39,460 nucleotides of DNA from Longilinea sp. (GCA_026645875.1 JAPKMQ010000002.1:1-39460); one strand, 5' to 3'. Positions 27,962 to 37,532 are shown, numbered from the stretch's first letter. Program-made: numbers and translations. Notes: a model not told the origin generated them from the sequence alone.

Positions 27962-28297
27962 ATGGAAATTACGCATACCCAGTTTAAACATTGCGATGTT
28001 GTCAAAGTCACCGGCCGCGTGGACAGTTCAACCGCGCCGTTGTTGTCTGAAGCATTGACGAAGATCACGGAAGCGGGACGTTACCGGGTAGTGGTTGACA
28101 TGGTCGGATTGGATTTCATCTCCAGCGCTGGCCTGCGCGCGCTCATCAGTACGCAAAAGACCTGCCGCCGATATAACCGGGGCGAAATTGTGCTTTCCGG
28201 CGTTCCGGCGAATATCGCCGCCACGTTGGATCTGGCCGGTTTCACGCCGCTGTTCAAGATATTCGCGGATGCAACCTCGGCCGTTGGAAATTTCTAG
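27962..28297 (+). CDS. STAS-domain anti-sigma factor antagonist
   Basis: VVKVTGRVDSSTAPLLSEAL...VVDMVGLDFISSAGLRALIS with conserved DFISSAGLR phospho-Ser motif; GGAGG RBS. Confidence 0.92.
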   Translation: MEITHTQFKHCDVVKVTGRVDSSTAPLLSEALTKITEAGRYRVVVDMVGLDFISSAGLRALISTQKTCRRYNRGEIVLSGVPANIAATLDLAGFTPLFKIFADATSAVGNF

Positions 28298-28317
28298 ACG
28301 GCGACGAGTTCACCTGG

Positions 28318-28734
28318 ATGACAACGCTCACCTTTTCTGGGCGGTTCGACAGTCTGCCGATGATCGCGGATTTTGTTCGGATGTCGGCCCAAGAAGCCGG
28401 GTTAAGTTCGTTTCAGATTTACGCCGTCGAAACGGCGGTGGATGAGGCCTGCGCCAACATCATCGAACATGCTTACGGCGGCGAAGGCAAAGGCGATATC
28501 GAGTGTAGCTGCACGATCACTAAAAAGGGGTTGACCATTATCCTGCGCGATACGGGCCGCCCCTTCAATCCAAAAAACATCAAAAATCCAGATTTAAATT
28601 CGTCCCTGGAAGAGCGGTCTGACCACGGCCTGGGGCTCTACTTTATTCGTCAGTGGATGGATGATGTGGATTTTGAATTTAAACCCGGTAGCAACACGTT
28701 GACGATGTCCAAGTTCAAGGAAAAACAATCCTGA
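28318..28734 (+). CDS. RsbW/SpoIIAB-like anti-sigma regulatory kinase (HATPase_c_2)
   Basis: AVETAVDEACANIIEHAYGGEGKGDIECS...ILRDTGRPFNPKNI...DHGLGLYFIRQWMDDVDF. Confidence 0.92.
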   Translation: MTTLTFSGRFDSLPMIADFVRMSAQEAGLSSFQIYAVETAVDEACANIIEHAYGGEGKGDIECSCTITKKGLTIILRDTGRPFNPKNIKNPDLNSSLEERSDHGLGLYFIRQWMDDVDFEFKPGSNTLTMSKFKEKQS

Positions 28735-31700
28735 TGGTTTCCCCCGGGTTGGCTGCTGTTCCGGAGTGGAAACAGTTTCTTCACCTGGGCGAATCGCTCC
28801 TGGCTCAGCCCAATACGGCTGCGCAATGCGCCCTGATCGCCGAAACTGTCGAACGATTGCTCGGCGCACAGGCGGTTGTGTGGCTGTCGGATGCGCATTA
28901 TCCCCTCCCCAACGAGCCCGATGTCTTGCTCATCCCGTCGCCAGACGCGCCTGAGATCGTCAGGCAGGTGTACGATGACCACTATGCGGGCAGCGGGACG
29001 GCCAACGGCGGCCACCGTGCCGGGGGTAATCCTCCCCGCGAACTGTCCCTGCCAATCATTTCCCAGGGCAGCCTGCTGGGTGTACTGGCCGCGCGCCGCG
29101 AAAAAGGCCCGGCATTCCGTAAGGAAGAGATCAGCTTCCTGGAAGGCCTGGTCGCTCATGCGGCCAGCTCTCTGCAAATCTTCCGCCAGGTATCACTAAA
29201 AAATTGGCGTTCCGATCAACTCACCCTGGTACGTTCGGTAGCTGCGCAAATTGCCAACGTGACCGATCTCAACGAGCTGTGCCTGCGCGTCACCGAACTG
29301 ATTCAAAAGACCTTTTCGTATTACTACGTCGCCATTTTCACGCTGGATGCCAGCGGCGATTTCCTGCAATTTCGCGCCAGCGCTACGCAAGCCCAGGAAA
29401 ACCGCCAGACCGTCCTCAATGCCCGGGTCGGCGAGGGTATCATCGGGTACACCGTGCAGGCCGGAGAGGAGTATTACGTTCCAAATGTCCATCAGGATCC
29501 TCACTATCGATTCATTGATTCGTTGCCCGAGACCCAATCGGAGGTTGCCTTCCCACTGAGGATCGATCAGCGGGTCCTGGGCGTCCTGGATATTCAGAGC
29601 GACCAGCCTGACGCGTTTCACGAACTCGATCGGACGGTGCTGCGCGCTCTGGCGGATAATATCGCCACCGCGGTGGATGGCGCGCGCCTGTACTCGGATG
29701 TGCAGCGCCGCGCCGAGCAAATCTCAGCCGTAATTGATATCACCCATGCCCTCACTTCCATTCTGGATCTGGATACACTGCTGGAAACGGTGGTCGAAAC
29801 CATTCAAAAGCGGTTTGGCTACCCCTTTGTCCATCTGTATTCGGTCCATCCGGGCCGGCGGTTGATCTTTTACTGGGCAGGCAGCGGCCCGCGAAGCAAC
29901 GTTTTGCGCGAACAGCAAAACCAGGTTTCGCTGGATGATCCGGTCGGGATCATTCCGTGGGTGGCACGCACCGGCAAGGTCTTGTTGGCCAACGACGTCC
30001 AAAAAGAACCGCTTTACCGTTCCTCCGAATTGCCGCCCTTTGACATCTGCTCGGAAGTCGCGCTTCCGCTTTCCTACGGCGGCGAAACGCAAGCCATCCT
30101 GGATATTCAAAGCACTGCGTGCAACGCCTTTGACGAAAAGGATGTGTCCATCCTCGAGGCGCTGTCCGCGTCCATCGCCATCGCGCTGCGAAATGCGTCC
30201 CTGTACCGCTCTGAACAATGGCGCCGCCAGGTTGCCGACAGCTTCCGCGATGTGGCCAATCTGCTTAACGCGGATGTCGGGCTGGATGAATTGCTCAACA
30301 GCATCCTGCTGGAGTTGGAGAAGAACCTGCCCTGCAACGCTTCGGCCATCTGGCTTTACGAGGAGGATCCACGCGATCAGGGGCCGGGCGACCGCCTGAG
30401 ACTTGCCTATGCGCATGGCTTCACGCTTGAAAACATGCAACACATTCGGCAGGAGAACCCTACCATCAACCAGTCGTTGGAGGCCGCGCTTGAAAGCCCC
30501 GAGCCGATCATCCGCCGCCCCAGCGATCCGTTGGGTCCACTGGGCGCGGTGATGAACTTTGCTCCGGAATATTCCTCGATTACCGCACCCCTCATGGCAG
30601 GCGACCAGCCTTTGGGGGTACTTACGCTTGCCCATTCCACCTACGGGCGGTATGGCTCGGAAGCCCGCGCCATGACGGCCACCTTCGCCAGCTATGCCTC
30701 GTCGGCCATTCAAAATGCGCGCCTGTTCGCCGACGCGCAAGAGCAAGCCTGGGTATCCACCGTTCTGCTGCAGGTGGCCGAAGCCTGCCAGGCGCTGAAC
30801 ACGGTGGACGACCTGCTCGAAACCATGACGCGTCTTACCCCCCTCCTGGTGGGTATTAAGAATTGTGCCATCTTCCTCTTTGACTCCAATCGGCAGGCTT
30901 TCATCCTGAAAAACCTGTTCGGGATTGAGGGCCTCGAAAAGAACGTTACACCATTTTATGAATCGGAAGCTCCCGGTTTTCAGCAATTGCGCCTGACCCA
31001 GGCCCCGGTTTTTATCACAGACGCGAACACCGAACTGCTGCTGCCCGAAGCCGCCACTGGCGAAGGCGGAACGCTCGTGCTGATTCCGCTGATGACCCGC
31101 CAGGAAATCACCGGCGCGATGCTGGTGGGGCACCAGAACGACGACCTTCCAGGGTTCCACCAGTTCTTCAACCAGCAGACCCTGGCCATCCTGCAGGGCA
31201 TTGCCCACCAGACGGCCGTTGCCGTCGAAAACATTCAGTTGCTGGAGGTCCGCCAGGAGGAAGCCTACGTCACGGCAGTTCTGCTGCAGGTGGCTCAGGC
31301 GGTCGTCAGCCAGAACAACCTGACCGACATCCTGGATACCATTGGCCACCTGATGCCTATCCTGGTCGGCATCGACGCATGCATCATCTACCTGTGGGAC
31401 CGGGAACGCAAGCGGCTCGTCGCGGCGCAGGCTTTCACCGGCCAACGCCCATTGGACCAGCAGGTGATGGGTCAATCTTACGCCGCTGGTGAATTCGCGC
31501 TGCTGGATCAGACGGTCCAGACGGACTCGCCCTCCGCTTGCCGGCTTCCCGATCCAGCTTTTCCACCTACCGAATGGAATAACCTGCCCTGCCTATCGCC
31601 GGGCGAAATGCCAACTCCGGTGCAATCCGCCAACGGCGCCTGGGCATTGGGCTTTCCGCTTTCGGTCAAGGGCGAAGTTTACGGCGTGATGCTCACCCAG

Positions 31701-32576
31701 GAAACACACAGCAGCATCTCTTTTCACGAAAAACGGTTGGAAATCATCACCGGCATCGCGCAACAGGTTTCCCTGGCGATCCAAAACGAACGCCTCAACC
31801 AGGAAATGGTTGAACGCGAACGGCTGGATAAGGAAATCCAGCTCGCGCGTCAGATCCAGCGCACCTTCCTGCCCAGCGAATTGCCCTCCCTGCCCGGATG
31901 GGATCTGGACATCCGCTGGCAGACGGCCCGCCAGGTGGGCGGTGATTTCTACGACGTGTTCCATTCGCGCAAAGGCACTCTTGGCCTGGTAATCGCGGAT
32001 GTTTCGGACAAAGGCCTGCCAGCCGCTCTGTACATGACCGTCACGCGGACCCTCATCCGGGCATTTATGCAAAACACAGCCTCGCCCGGGCGCGTGCTCG
32101 ACCGGGTGAACAACCTGCTGATGATGGATTCGCAGAGCGGCATGTTCGTGACAACCGTCTATGCCTTGCTTGATCCGGTGGAGGGCCAACTGCTGTGCGC
32201 CAATGCCGGCCACAACCGCGCCTTGTTGTGGCGTTCGGCCAGCGGCGAATTGGAGCAGCTCCCCAAGGGCGAGATTGCTCTGGGCGTGCTCGAGAATGTG
32301 CACTATTCCGATCACAACCTGGTGATCCTGCCAGGCGATTGCCTGATCTTCTTCACGGATGGGCTCACGGAATGTTTTTCCGTTTCAGGCGAAACCTATG
32401 GGGAGGAACGCCTGCGCAGGGTGATCCGCTCCACCGCCGCCAAAGGCGTGCACTTTCTACTTCAGGAGATTGAAAAATCCGTTGTTGAATTCCGCGGCAA
32501 TGAACCCATCTCCGACGACGTCACGTTGCTGGCCATTCAGCGCCAACCTGCGGTGGCCGCGACCCCGAATAAATAA
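28734..32576 (+). CDS. Multi-GAF (about six) PP2C-type SpoIIE/RsbU-like phosphatase
   Basis: 1280 aa; C-terminal EIQLARQIQRTFLPSELPSLPGWDLDIRWQTARQVGGDFYDVF...LGLVIADVSDKGLPAALYM...NAGHNRALL...FFTDGLTECF...DDVTLLAI; repeated GAF-like segments upstream. Confidence 0.93.
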   Translation: MVSPGLAAVPEWKQFLHLGESLLAQPNTAAQCALIAETVERLLGAQAVVWLSDAHYPLPNEPDVLLIPSPDAPEIVRQVYDDHYAGSGTANGGHRAGGNPPRELSLPIISQGSLLGVLAARREKGPAFRKEEISFLEGLVAHAASSLQIFRQVSLKNWRSDQLTLVRSVAAQIANVTDLNELCLRVTELIQKTFSYYYVAIFTLDASGDFLQFRASATQAQENRQTVLNARVGEGIIGYTVQAGEEYYVPNVHQDPHYRFIDSLPETQSEVAFPLRIDQRVLGVLDIQSDQPDAFHELDRTVLRALADNIATAVDGARLYSDVQRRAEQISAVIDITHALTSILDLDTLLETVVETIQKRFGYPFVHLYSVHPGRRLIFYWAGSGPRSNVLREQQNQVSLDDPVGIIPWVARTGKVLLANDVQKEPLYRSSELPPFDICSEVALPLSYGGETQAILDIQSTACNAFDEKDVSILEALSASIAIALRNASLYRSEQWRRQVADSFRDVANLLNADVGLDELLNSILLELEKNLPCNASAIWLYEEDPRDQGPGDRLRLAYAHGFTLENMQHIRQENPTINQSLEAALESPEPIIRRPSDPLGPLGAVMNFAPEYSSITAPLMAGDQPLGVLTLAHSTYGRYGSEARAMTATFASYASSAIQNARLFADAQEQAWVSTVLLQVAEACQALNTVDDLLETMTRLTPLLVGIKNCAIFLFDSNRQAFILKNLFGIEGLEKNVTPFYESEAPGFQQLRLTQAPVFITDANTELLLPEAATGEGGTLVLIPLMTRQEITGAMLVGHQNDDLPGFHQFFNQQTLAILQGIAHQTAVAVENIQLLEVRQEEAYVTAVLLQVAQAVVSQNNLTDILDTIGHLMPILVGIDACIIYLWDRERKRLVAAQAFTGQRPLDQQVMGQSYAAGEFALLDQTVQTDSPSACRLPDPAFPPTEWNNLPCLSPGEMPTPVQSANGAWALGFPLSVKGEVYGVMLTQETHSSISFHEKRLEIITGIAQQVSLAIQNERLNQEMVERERLDKEIQLARQIQRTFLPSELPSLPGWDLDIRWQTARQVGGDFYDVFHSRKGTLGLVIADVSDKGLPAALYMTVTRTLIRAFMQNTASPGRVLDRVNNLLMMDSQSGMFVTTVYALLDPVEGQLLCANAGHNRALLWRSASGELEQLPKGEIALGVLENVHYSDHNLVILPGDCLIFFTDGLTECFSVSGETYGEERLRRVIRSTAAKGVHFLLQEIEKSVVEFRGNEPISDDVTLLAIQRQPAVAATPNK

Positions 32577-32621
32577 AACGGCCGCTGTGGTAGCGGCCGA
32601 TCAAATCATTCACGTGGCTGG

Positions 32622-32999
32622 TCATTCACCGAAGAAGAGCGCCCACCAGACCTGCCAATTCTCCAGCTTCACCTGCTCGGTGGGAGCGGTGATAACTGGC
32701 ATGGGGGTTGCATCCGCAGGGGATATGGGCACGATCAACTGATCACCCGGCATCACCATCATGCCTTCCTCCCTGGCCCATTTCTCCACCGCCAGTTCCG
32801 ATGTCGCAAAAGCAATTTGCGTTTCAATGCTCGCCGCGGTGCTGGTCAACCCAGAAATTTCGGCGCGCATCGAATCTCGATCACGGGTCAGGCGGTACAG
32901 ATCATTCAAGCGCGAATTCAGGTCCACCATCAGAAAAAAAAGAAGGACCAGGCCAGCAATGATGAGGATGCGTTTCTTGTCGAACTGGATGCTCTTCAT
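32622..32999 (-). CDS. FtsB/DivIC-family septum formation initiator-like protein
   Basis: Short TM followed by coiled coil: KKRILIIAGLVLLFFLMVDLNSRLNDLYRLTRDRDSMRAEISGLTSTAASIETQIAFATSELAVEKWAREEGMMVMPGDQLIVPI. Confidence 0.8.
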   Translation of the reverse strand: MKSIQFDKKRILIIAGLVLLFFLMVDLNSRLNDLYRLTRDRDSMRAEISGLTSTAASIETQIAFATSELAVEKWAREEGMMVMPGDQLIVPISPADATPMPVITAPTEQVKLENWQVWWALFFGE

Positions 33000-33057
33000 A
33001 TGCGTATGTTACTCCAATACCCCGAGGGTTGCAAGTTGAAGACCAGTAGAAAAACAA

Positions 33058-33080
33058 TGACCCCGCTCATCACGGGGTCA
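33058..33080 (-). terminator. Intrinsic terminator after tRNA-Leu
   Basis: TGACCCCG...CGGGGTCA; on the minus strand followed by TTGTTTTTC. Confidence 0.7.
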
Positions 33081-33083
33081 AGG

Positions 33084-33168
<85 letters not shown>

Positions 33169-33254
33169 AATTCATTTTCAACGGGCAGAATTTTATCGCA
33201 AATCCAAGATTTGTCAACCTTTATCGAGAATTCTCCCGACAGGATTCCCGTCCG

Positions 33255-33263
33255 TGCTATAAT
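33255..33263 (+). promoter_or_regulatory. Extended -10 promoter for the kinase-like gene
   Basis: TGCTATAAT, 36-39 nt upstream of the start codon. Confidence 0.5.
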
Positions 33264-33296
33264 CCCCTCAGGGGTAATGAAATCAGGGTTAACTAG

Positions 33297-35696
33297 ATGA
33301 TGGTAACAACAATCACCCAACTGCTCAATGTGTTAACAGCGCCGCCAGGCAACCTGGTCTACCATACCGTGCTTGCTTTTTCAGTGGTCATGGCCCTGCA
33401 GGCGGCCATTTTCAACACAGCACGCATGTCCAGGCCCACCCACCGCCGAACAATGCTCGGTCTGGCTGTTGTGTTGGTCTTTCAGTTGGCCATGTTCCTG
33501 GCCAGCGGACTGGCCTGGCAGGGGCTGTTCAATGCCCATTTGCTTCTGCCGCCGCTTGACCGGGCCGTGCAATTTCTCTCGCTGGCATGGATCATCTGGA
33601 TGTGGGCCGCTCCCGCCCGCAACCGCGCGGCGGATGCCGGACTGGCGATTTTAACTTTGTTGGGAATCATCGCGCTGGTGTTTTCCTGGTCATCCTGGGG
33701 CGCAGCCGGCGCAGCGCTGCAGTTTAATGGCTCGTGGCTGGATTGGGTCTGGCAGATCGGTTCGCTGGCATTTGCCATCATCGGCATGATTGGCCTGGCA
33801 CTGAGCCGGCCTGCGCGTTGGGGCAGCGGGGTTGCATTCCTGTTGCTGGCCGGTTTCGGCATTGGCGCTCATCTGCTATTCACTCAAACGGATGCCGACC
33901 TGTCCGGTTTCATTCGCCTGGCATTGTTGTGCGCATTTCCGCTTCTCCCCGCATTGGCGCAACGAACCGCGCTGTCAACCGATAGCGAAACCAATCAGGC
34001 CGACCTGCCATCCACCAATGGCGTGGACGTGGAAGGTCGCAAACGGCTGGGCGGCGATCCAAGGACTATTTATGCCTGGCTGCAACTTGCCAATCAGGCC
34101 GAGCCGCAGGAGACAGGCATCGCGCTTACCCGCGCCGTAGCGCAAACCATGCTGGCCGACTTCACCTTCCTGGTCAAGATGGAGTCAAATCTGGGCAGTA
34201 TGGTGGTCGATTGTGGATATGATCTCATCCGGGAGGAGCCCATCACCGGCGCAAACCTTCCGCTCAGCCAGGTGCCGGCCCTGTTCAGCGCGCTTTCGCG
34301 CGGCAAACCCTTGCGCCTTGCCACCAACGGCACGCCCCCGCAGGACCTGGTAAGTCTGGCACGCGCGTTCGGGTTGAATGAATCCGGTCATCTGCTGGCT
34401 GTTCCTTTGATGTCCCAACCGGGCGCCTGGGGTGCGGGGTTGGTCCTGCTAACGCCGTATTCCACTCGTTTGTGGACTTCGGAAGATCAAAATTTTCTCA
34501 CCGGCATGACCGAATCGCTTAGCCAGGTCATCCAACGGGCTTCCGCAAAATCCGAAATTCATCTCAATGCCGAACAGGGTCAGTTTGAAATTCAGGACTT
34601 GCAGCGCCAAATGGAATCACTGCAAGCCGAACTTGCGCAAGCGCGGGAGCTCTCCTCAGCCCGAAGTTTGAAACTGGATGGTCAAATCTCCTCCGAAAAT
34701 GCCACCCCATCTGACCAGGCGACCTGGCTGGAGGTTCAGCAGGCGGCCCAGGAGGCCATTCTGCGCCTGGAAGCTGAAAACGAAGAACTGCGCCGGTTGC
34801 TGACGAAAAACCAGCCGGTTGCCCAGGCGGAAGAGGATAAAGAGTTCCTGGAAGCTGAAATGCGGTTGACCCTGGAAGAGGTGGCGCGGCTGCAAAACCA
34901 ACTGGCCGACGCCAATAAGCGCGCGGCACATCTGGAAAAGCTGGCTGCTGACGGCGAACGCCTGCCAGATGAAGAGCGCGAGATGATCGCATCGATTTAC
35001 CAGGAATTGCGCCAGCCGCTCTCCTCCATCGTCGGTTATACCGATCTGTTGCTGGGCGAATCGGTTGGCATCATTGGCGCACTGCAACGAAAGTTTCTCG
35101 AGCGAATCAAATCCTCCTCCGACCGCCTCCGTGCGCTCATCGACGACCTGTTGCGCATTTCCAACCTGCAACACGGCAGCAAAGATTTCAACCCGAAAGC
35201 CGTTGAACTCGAAGAAATTATTGACCAGGCCCTCACGGAGACCAGCGGCTACCTGCGGGATAAATCCATCACCCTGCAACTTGATCTTCCGGAGACACTG
35301 CCGTCCATCCACGCGGACCGGGATGCCCTGCAACAGGTCCTGGTTCAATTGATCCAGAACGCCGGCGCGGTCACGCCCGTCGAGGGAACGGTCAGCCTGC
35401 AGGTGGAAATCCAGGACAAGGCAGCCGATGGGCAGGCCGTCGCAATTCATGTGACCGATTGCGGCGGCGGAATTGCGCCTGAGGATCTGTCCCGGGTGTT
35501 TTCGCGCCGTTACCGCGCGGAAAACGCCCTGATTCAGGGCATCGGCGATACGGGCGTTGGCCTGTCCATCGTAAAAACCCTGGTGGAAATGCACGGTGGC
35601 CGCATCTGGGTGGACTCGACACCCGGCGAAGGCAGTATCTTCAGCATCCTGCTGCCGTTGCAGTCGGGCCAGGTATTGAAACAACCGCCCGCATGA
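33297..35696 (+). CDS. Membrane histidine-kinase-like protein (multi-TM, GAF-like, coiled coil, HisKA-like, HATPase_c) lacking the canonical phospho-acceptor His
   Basis: About seven hydrophobic segments; EMIASIYQELRQPLSSIVGYTDLLLGES in place of xxxHELRxPL; DCGGGIAPEDLSRVF (G1) and GDTGVGLSIVKTLVEMHGGRIWVDSTPGEGSIFSILLP (G2). Confidence 0.9.
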   Translation: MMVTTITQLLNVLTAPPGNLVYHTVLAFSVVMALQAAIFNTARMSRPTHRRTMLGLAVVLVFQLAMFLASGLAWQGLFNAHLLLPPLDRAVQFLSLAWIIWMWAAPARNRAADAGLAILTLLGIIALVFSWSSWGAAGAALQFNGSWLDWVWQIGSLAFAIIGMIGLALSRPARWGSGVAFLLLAGFGIGAHLLFTQTDADLSGFIRLALLCAFPLLPALAQRTALSTDSETNQADLPSTNGVDVEGRKRLGGDPRTIYAWLQLANQAEPQETGIALTRAVAQTMLADFTFLVKMESNLGSMVVDCGYDLIREEPITGANLPLSQVPALFSALSRGKPLRLATNGTPPQDLVSLARAFGLNESGHLLAVPLMSQPGAWGAGLVLLTPYSTRLWTSEDQNFLTGMTESLSQVIQRASAKSEIHLNAEQGQFEIQDLQRQMESLQAELAQARELSSARSLKLDGQISSENATPSDQATWLEVQQAAQEAILRLEAENEELRRLLTKNQPVAQAEEDKEFLEAEMRLTLEEVARLQNQLADANKRAAHLEKLAADGERLPDEEREMIASIYQELRQPLSSIVGYTDLLLGESVGIIGALQRKFLERIKSSSDRLRALIDDLLRISNLQHGSKDFNPKAVELEEIIDQALTETSGYLRDKSITLQLDLPETLPSIHADRDALQQVLVQLIQNAGAVTPVEGTVSLQVEIQDKAADGQAVAIHVTDCGGGIAPEDLSRVFSRRYRAENALIQGIGDTGVGLSIVKTLVEMHGGRIWVDSTPGEGSIFSILLPLQSGQVLKQPPA

Positions 35697-36433
35697 ACAT
35701 CGCCCGCGAATTCTTCAGAGGCATCCTTTCCGCCGGATTGATTCTGTTGGTGGTAGTTGGGGCGTTAATCATATCGCAGGTGGAACAAGCCGCAGCGCCT
35801 GCGGCAGAGCCGGATTCCGGCGAAATGCCCTTTGATTTTCCAACCGGCCTGGCCATTCTAAAAACGCCCACACCAGCGCAGGCCAGTCCGGCCGCCACCG
35901 CCACAATTGCGTGCGCCAAACCCACGGGCTGGCTGGAATATGCCGTCCAGGTTGGCGACACCTTGGTCGATCTGGCAGCCAGGGTCGCAGCGACGCCGGA
36001 CCAACTGCGCGAGGGCAACTGCCTGCTCAGCGACGAACTGGTGGCCGGAACGCTGCTCTATCTGCCGCCTGTCCAAGCCATGCGCACTTCAATGCCCACG
36101 CTGACACAGACGCCGGTTCCATGCGGTCCGCCTGTCGGATGGATATCTTACCGCGTCCAGTCGCAGGACACACTCTTTCGCATCAGCCTGGATTACGGCG
36201 TCAGCGTGCCGCAATTGCAATTTGCCAATTGCATGGGAAACTCTACTTTCCTGCGCACCGGTGAATTCATCTATGTGCCCAACGTGGCCACCCGCACCCC
36301 GGATTTTTCACCGACGCCGACTGGAACAAATATCCCCACGTTGACGTCTACACCTGAGACACAAACTGTGGAACCCTCCGCAACCGCCGACCTGACTGTG
36401 ACACCCACCGATTCGAGTTACCCTGCGCCATGA
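35693..36433 (+). CDS. Membrane-anchored double-LysM protein
   Basis: TM FRGILSAGLILLVVVGALIISQV; CAKPTGWLEYAVQVGDTLVDLAARV...NC and CGPPVGWISYRVQSQDTLFRISLDYGVSVPQLQFANC; ATGA overlap with the kinase-like gene. Confidence 0.85.
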   Translation: MNIAREFFRGILSAGLILLVVVGALIISQVEQAAAPAAEPDSGEMPFDFPTGLAILKTPTPAQASPAATATIACAKPTGWLEYAVQVGDTLVDLAARVAATPDQLREGNCLLSDELVAGTLLYLPPVQAMRTSMPTLTQTPVPCGPPVGWISYRVQSQDTLFRISLDYGVSVPQLQFANCMGNSTFLRTGEFIYVPNVATRTPDFSPTPTGTNIPTLTSTPETQTVEPSATADLTVTPTDSSYPAP

Positions 36434-36461
36434 GCGCGCGTGAACTGGAAAAGAGATCATC

Positions 36462-37505
36462 ATGCGCAGATTATTAATCGTTTTTTCAATCCTGGTCCTG
36501 GTTTCGATCGCCTGCAATTTGCCTGGCCTCGCCAGCACCAGTTCCGGCACAGTACCGGTTGTCAATACATGGCAACTGGTCACACCAGACCCGAATGCAA
36601 CCGTCACACCCACGCCCTTCCAGCCTGGTGCAGCCACAACCACCCCGCCCATCCCACCTACCCAGCCCGGCCCCACCGCGACGCCAACTGAACAGGCTGA
36701 CGGATCCGGCCCGATCATCCATAACCTGAAAAGGCCTGATGGCCAGGTCAACATCATGATCCTGGGATCCGATTTCCGTCCCGGCGGTGGATCGCGCACG
36801 GATGTGATCATGCTGGCATCCGTTAACACAAAGAATGGCACCGTGAGCGTGATCTCTTTTCCCCGGGATGTGTATGTGTTCGTGCCCGGCCGCGGGATGG
36901 ACCGCTTGAATACGCCGTATGCCTATGAAGGCTTCCCGCTGCTCGCCGATACCATGGAATACAACTTCGGCGTACGGCCTGACCACTACATGATCACCAA
37001 TTTTTCCGGCTTTAAAGCCATAGTGGATACGCTCGGCGGGATCAACGTCTACGTAGGCGCTTACCTGCGCGACAAATGTGACCTGCCGGTGCGTGACTGG
37101 GAAGGCTATTGCAGCATATCCTCCGGCGCGACCTGGATGGACGGCGAAACCGCCTTGTGGTACGTGCGCTCCCGCTACACCACATCCGATCTCGACCGCA
37201 CCCGCCGGGAGCAGGAAGTGATGGAAGCTTTCTTCCGCCGCCTGATGAGCCTGAACGCGGTTGCCCGCGCGCCTGAACTATACCGCCTGTTCATCAGTTC
37301 GGTGGAAACCGATCTCGGCATCGATGATCTCTTGCCCATGGTAGGGATTGCCCCGCAACTGCTCAGCGATGACAGCCGCATCAGCCGGCATTTGATTGGG
37401 ATCAATTACCTTACCCCATATGTCACCGAGTTGGGCGCGCAGGTGCTCATTCCAAACCGTCCGGCTATCTGGGAGTTGATCAGGCAGGAAGTCTACGGGC
37501 AGTAA
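36462..37505 (+). CDS. LytR-CpsA-Psr (LCP) family protein, predicted lipoprotein or membrane-anchored
   Basis: NIMILGSDFRPGGGSRTDVIMLASVNTKNGTVSVISFPRDVYVFVPGRGMDRLNTPYAYEG...GVRPDHYMITNFSGFKAIVDTLGGINVYV...YVRSRYTTSDLDRTRREQEVMEAFFRR. Confidence 0.95.
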   Translation: MRRLLIVFSILVLVSIACNLPGLASTSSGTVPVVNTWQLVTPDPNATVTPTPFQPGAATTTPPIPPTQPGPTATPTEQADGSGPIIHNLKRPDGQVNIMILGSDFRPGGGSRTDVIMLASVNTKNGTVSVISFPRDVYVFVPGRGMDRLNTPYAYEGFPLLADTMEYNFGVRPDHYMITNFSGFKAIVDTLGGINVYVGAYLRDKCDLPVRDWEGYCSISSGATWMDGETALWYVRSRYTTSDLDRTRREQEVMEAFFRRLMSLNAVARAPELYRLFISSVETDLGIDDLLPMVGIAPQLLSDDSRISRHLIGINYLTPYVTELGAQVLIPNRPAIWELIRQEVYGQ

Positions 37506-37532
37506 CTTAATCACTGGGTTTGCACTCGATCC

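Noticed and set aside
29724-31475. 583-aa minus-strand ORF antisense to the GAF/SpoIIE gene
   Set aside because: The plus-strand frame has unambiguous GAF and SpoIIE motifs; the antisense ORF has no recognisable domain and is a typical by-product of high-GC coding DNA.
32579-32599. CGGCCGCT-GTGGT-AGCGGCCG hairpin after the SpoIIE gene as a terminator
   Set aside because: Strong 8-bp stem but no T-tract on either side; may still stop transcription but I would not call it an intrinsic terminator.
34656-35684. 342-aa minus-strand ORF antisense to the kinase-like gene
   Set aside because: Sense strand encodes HATPase_c motifs; antisense has none.
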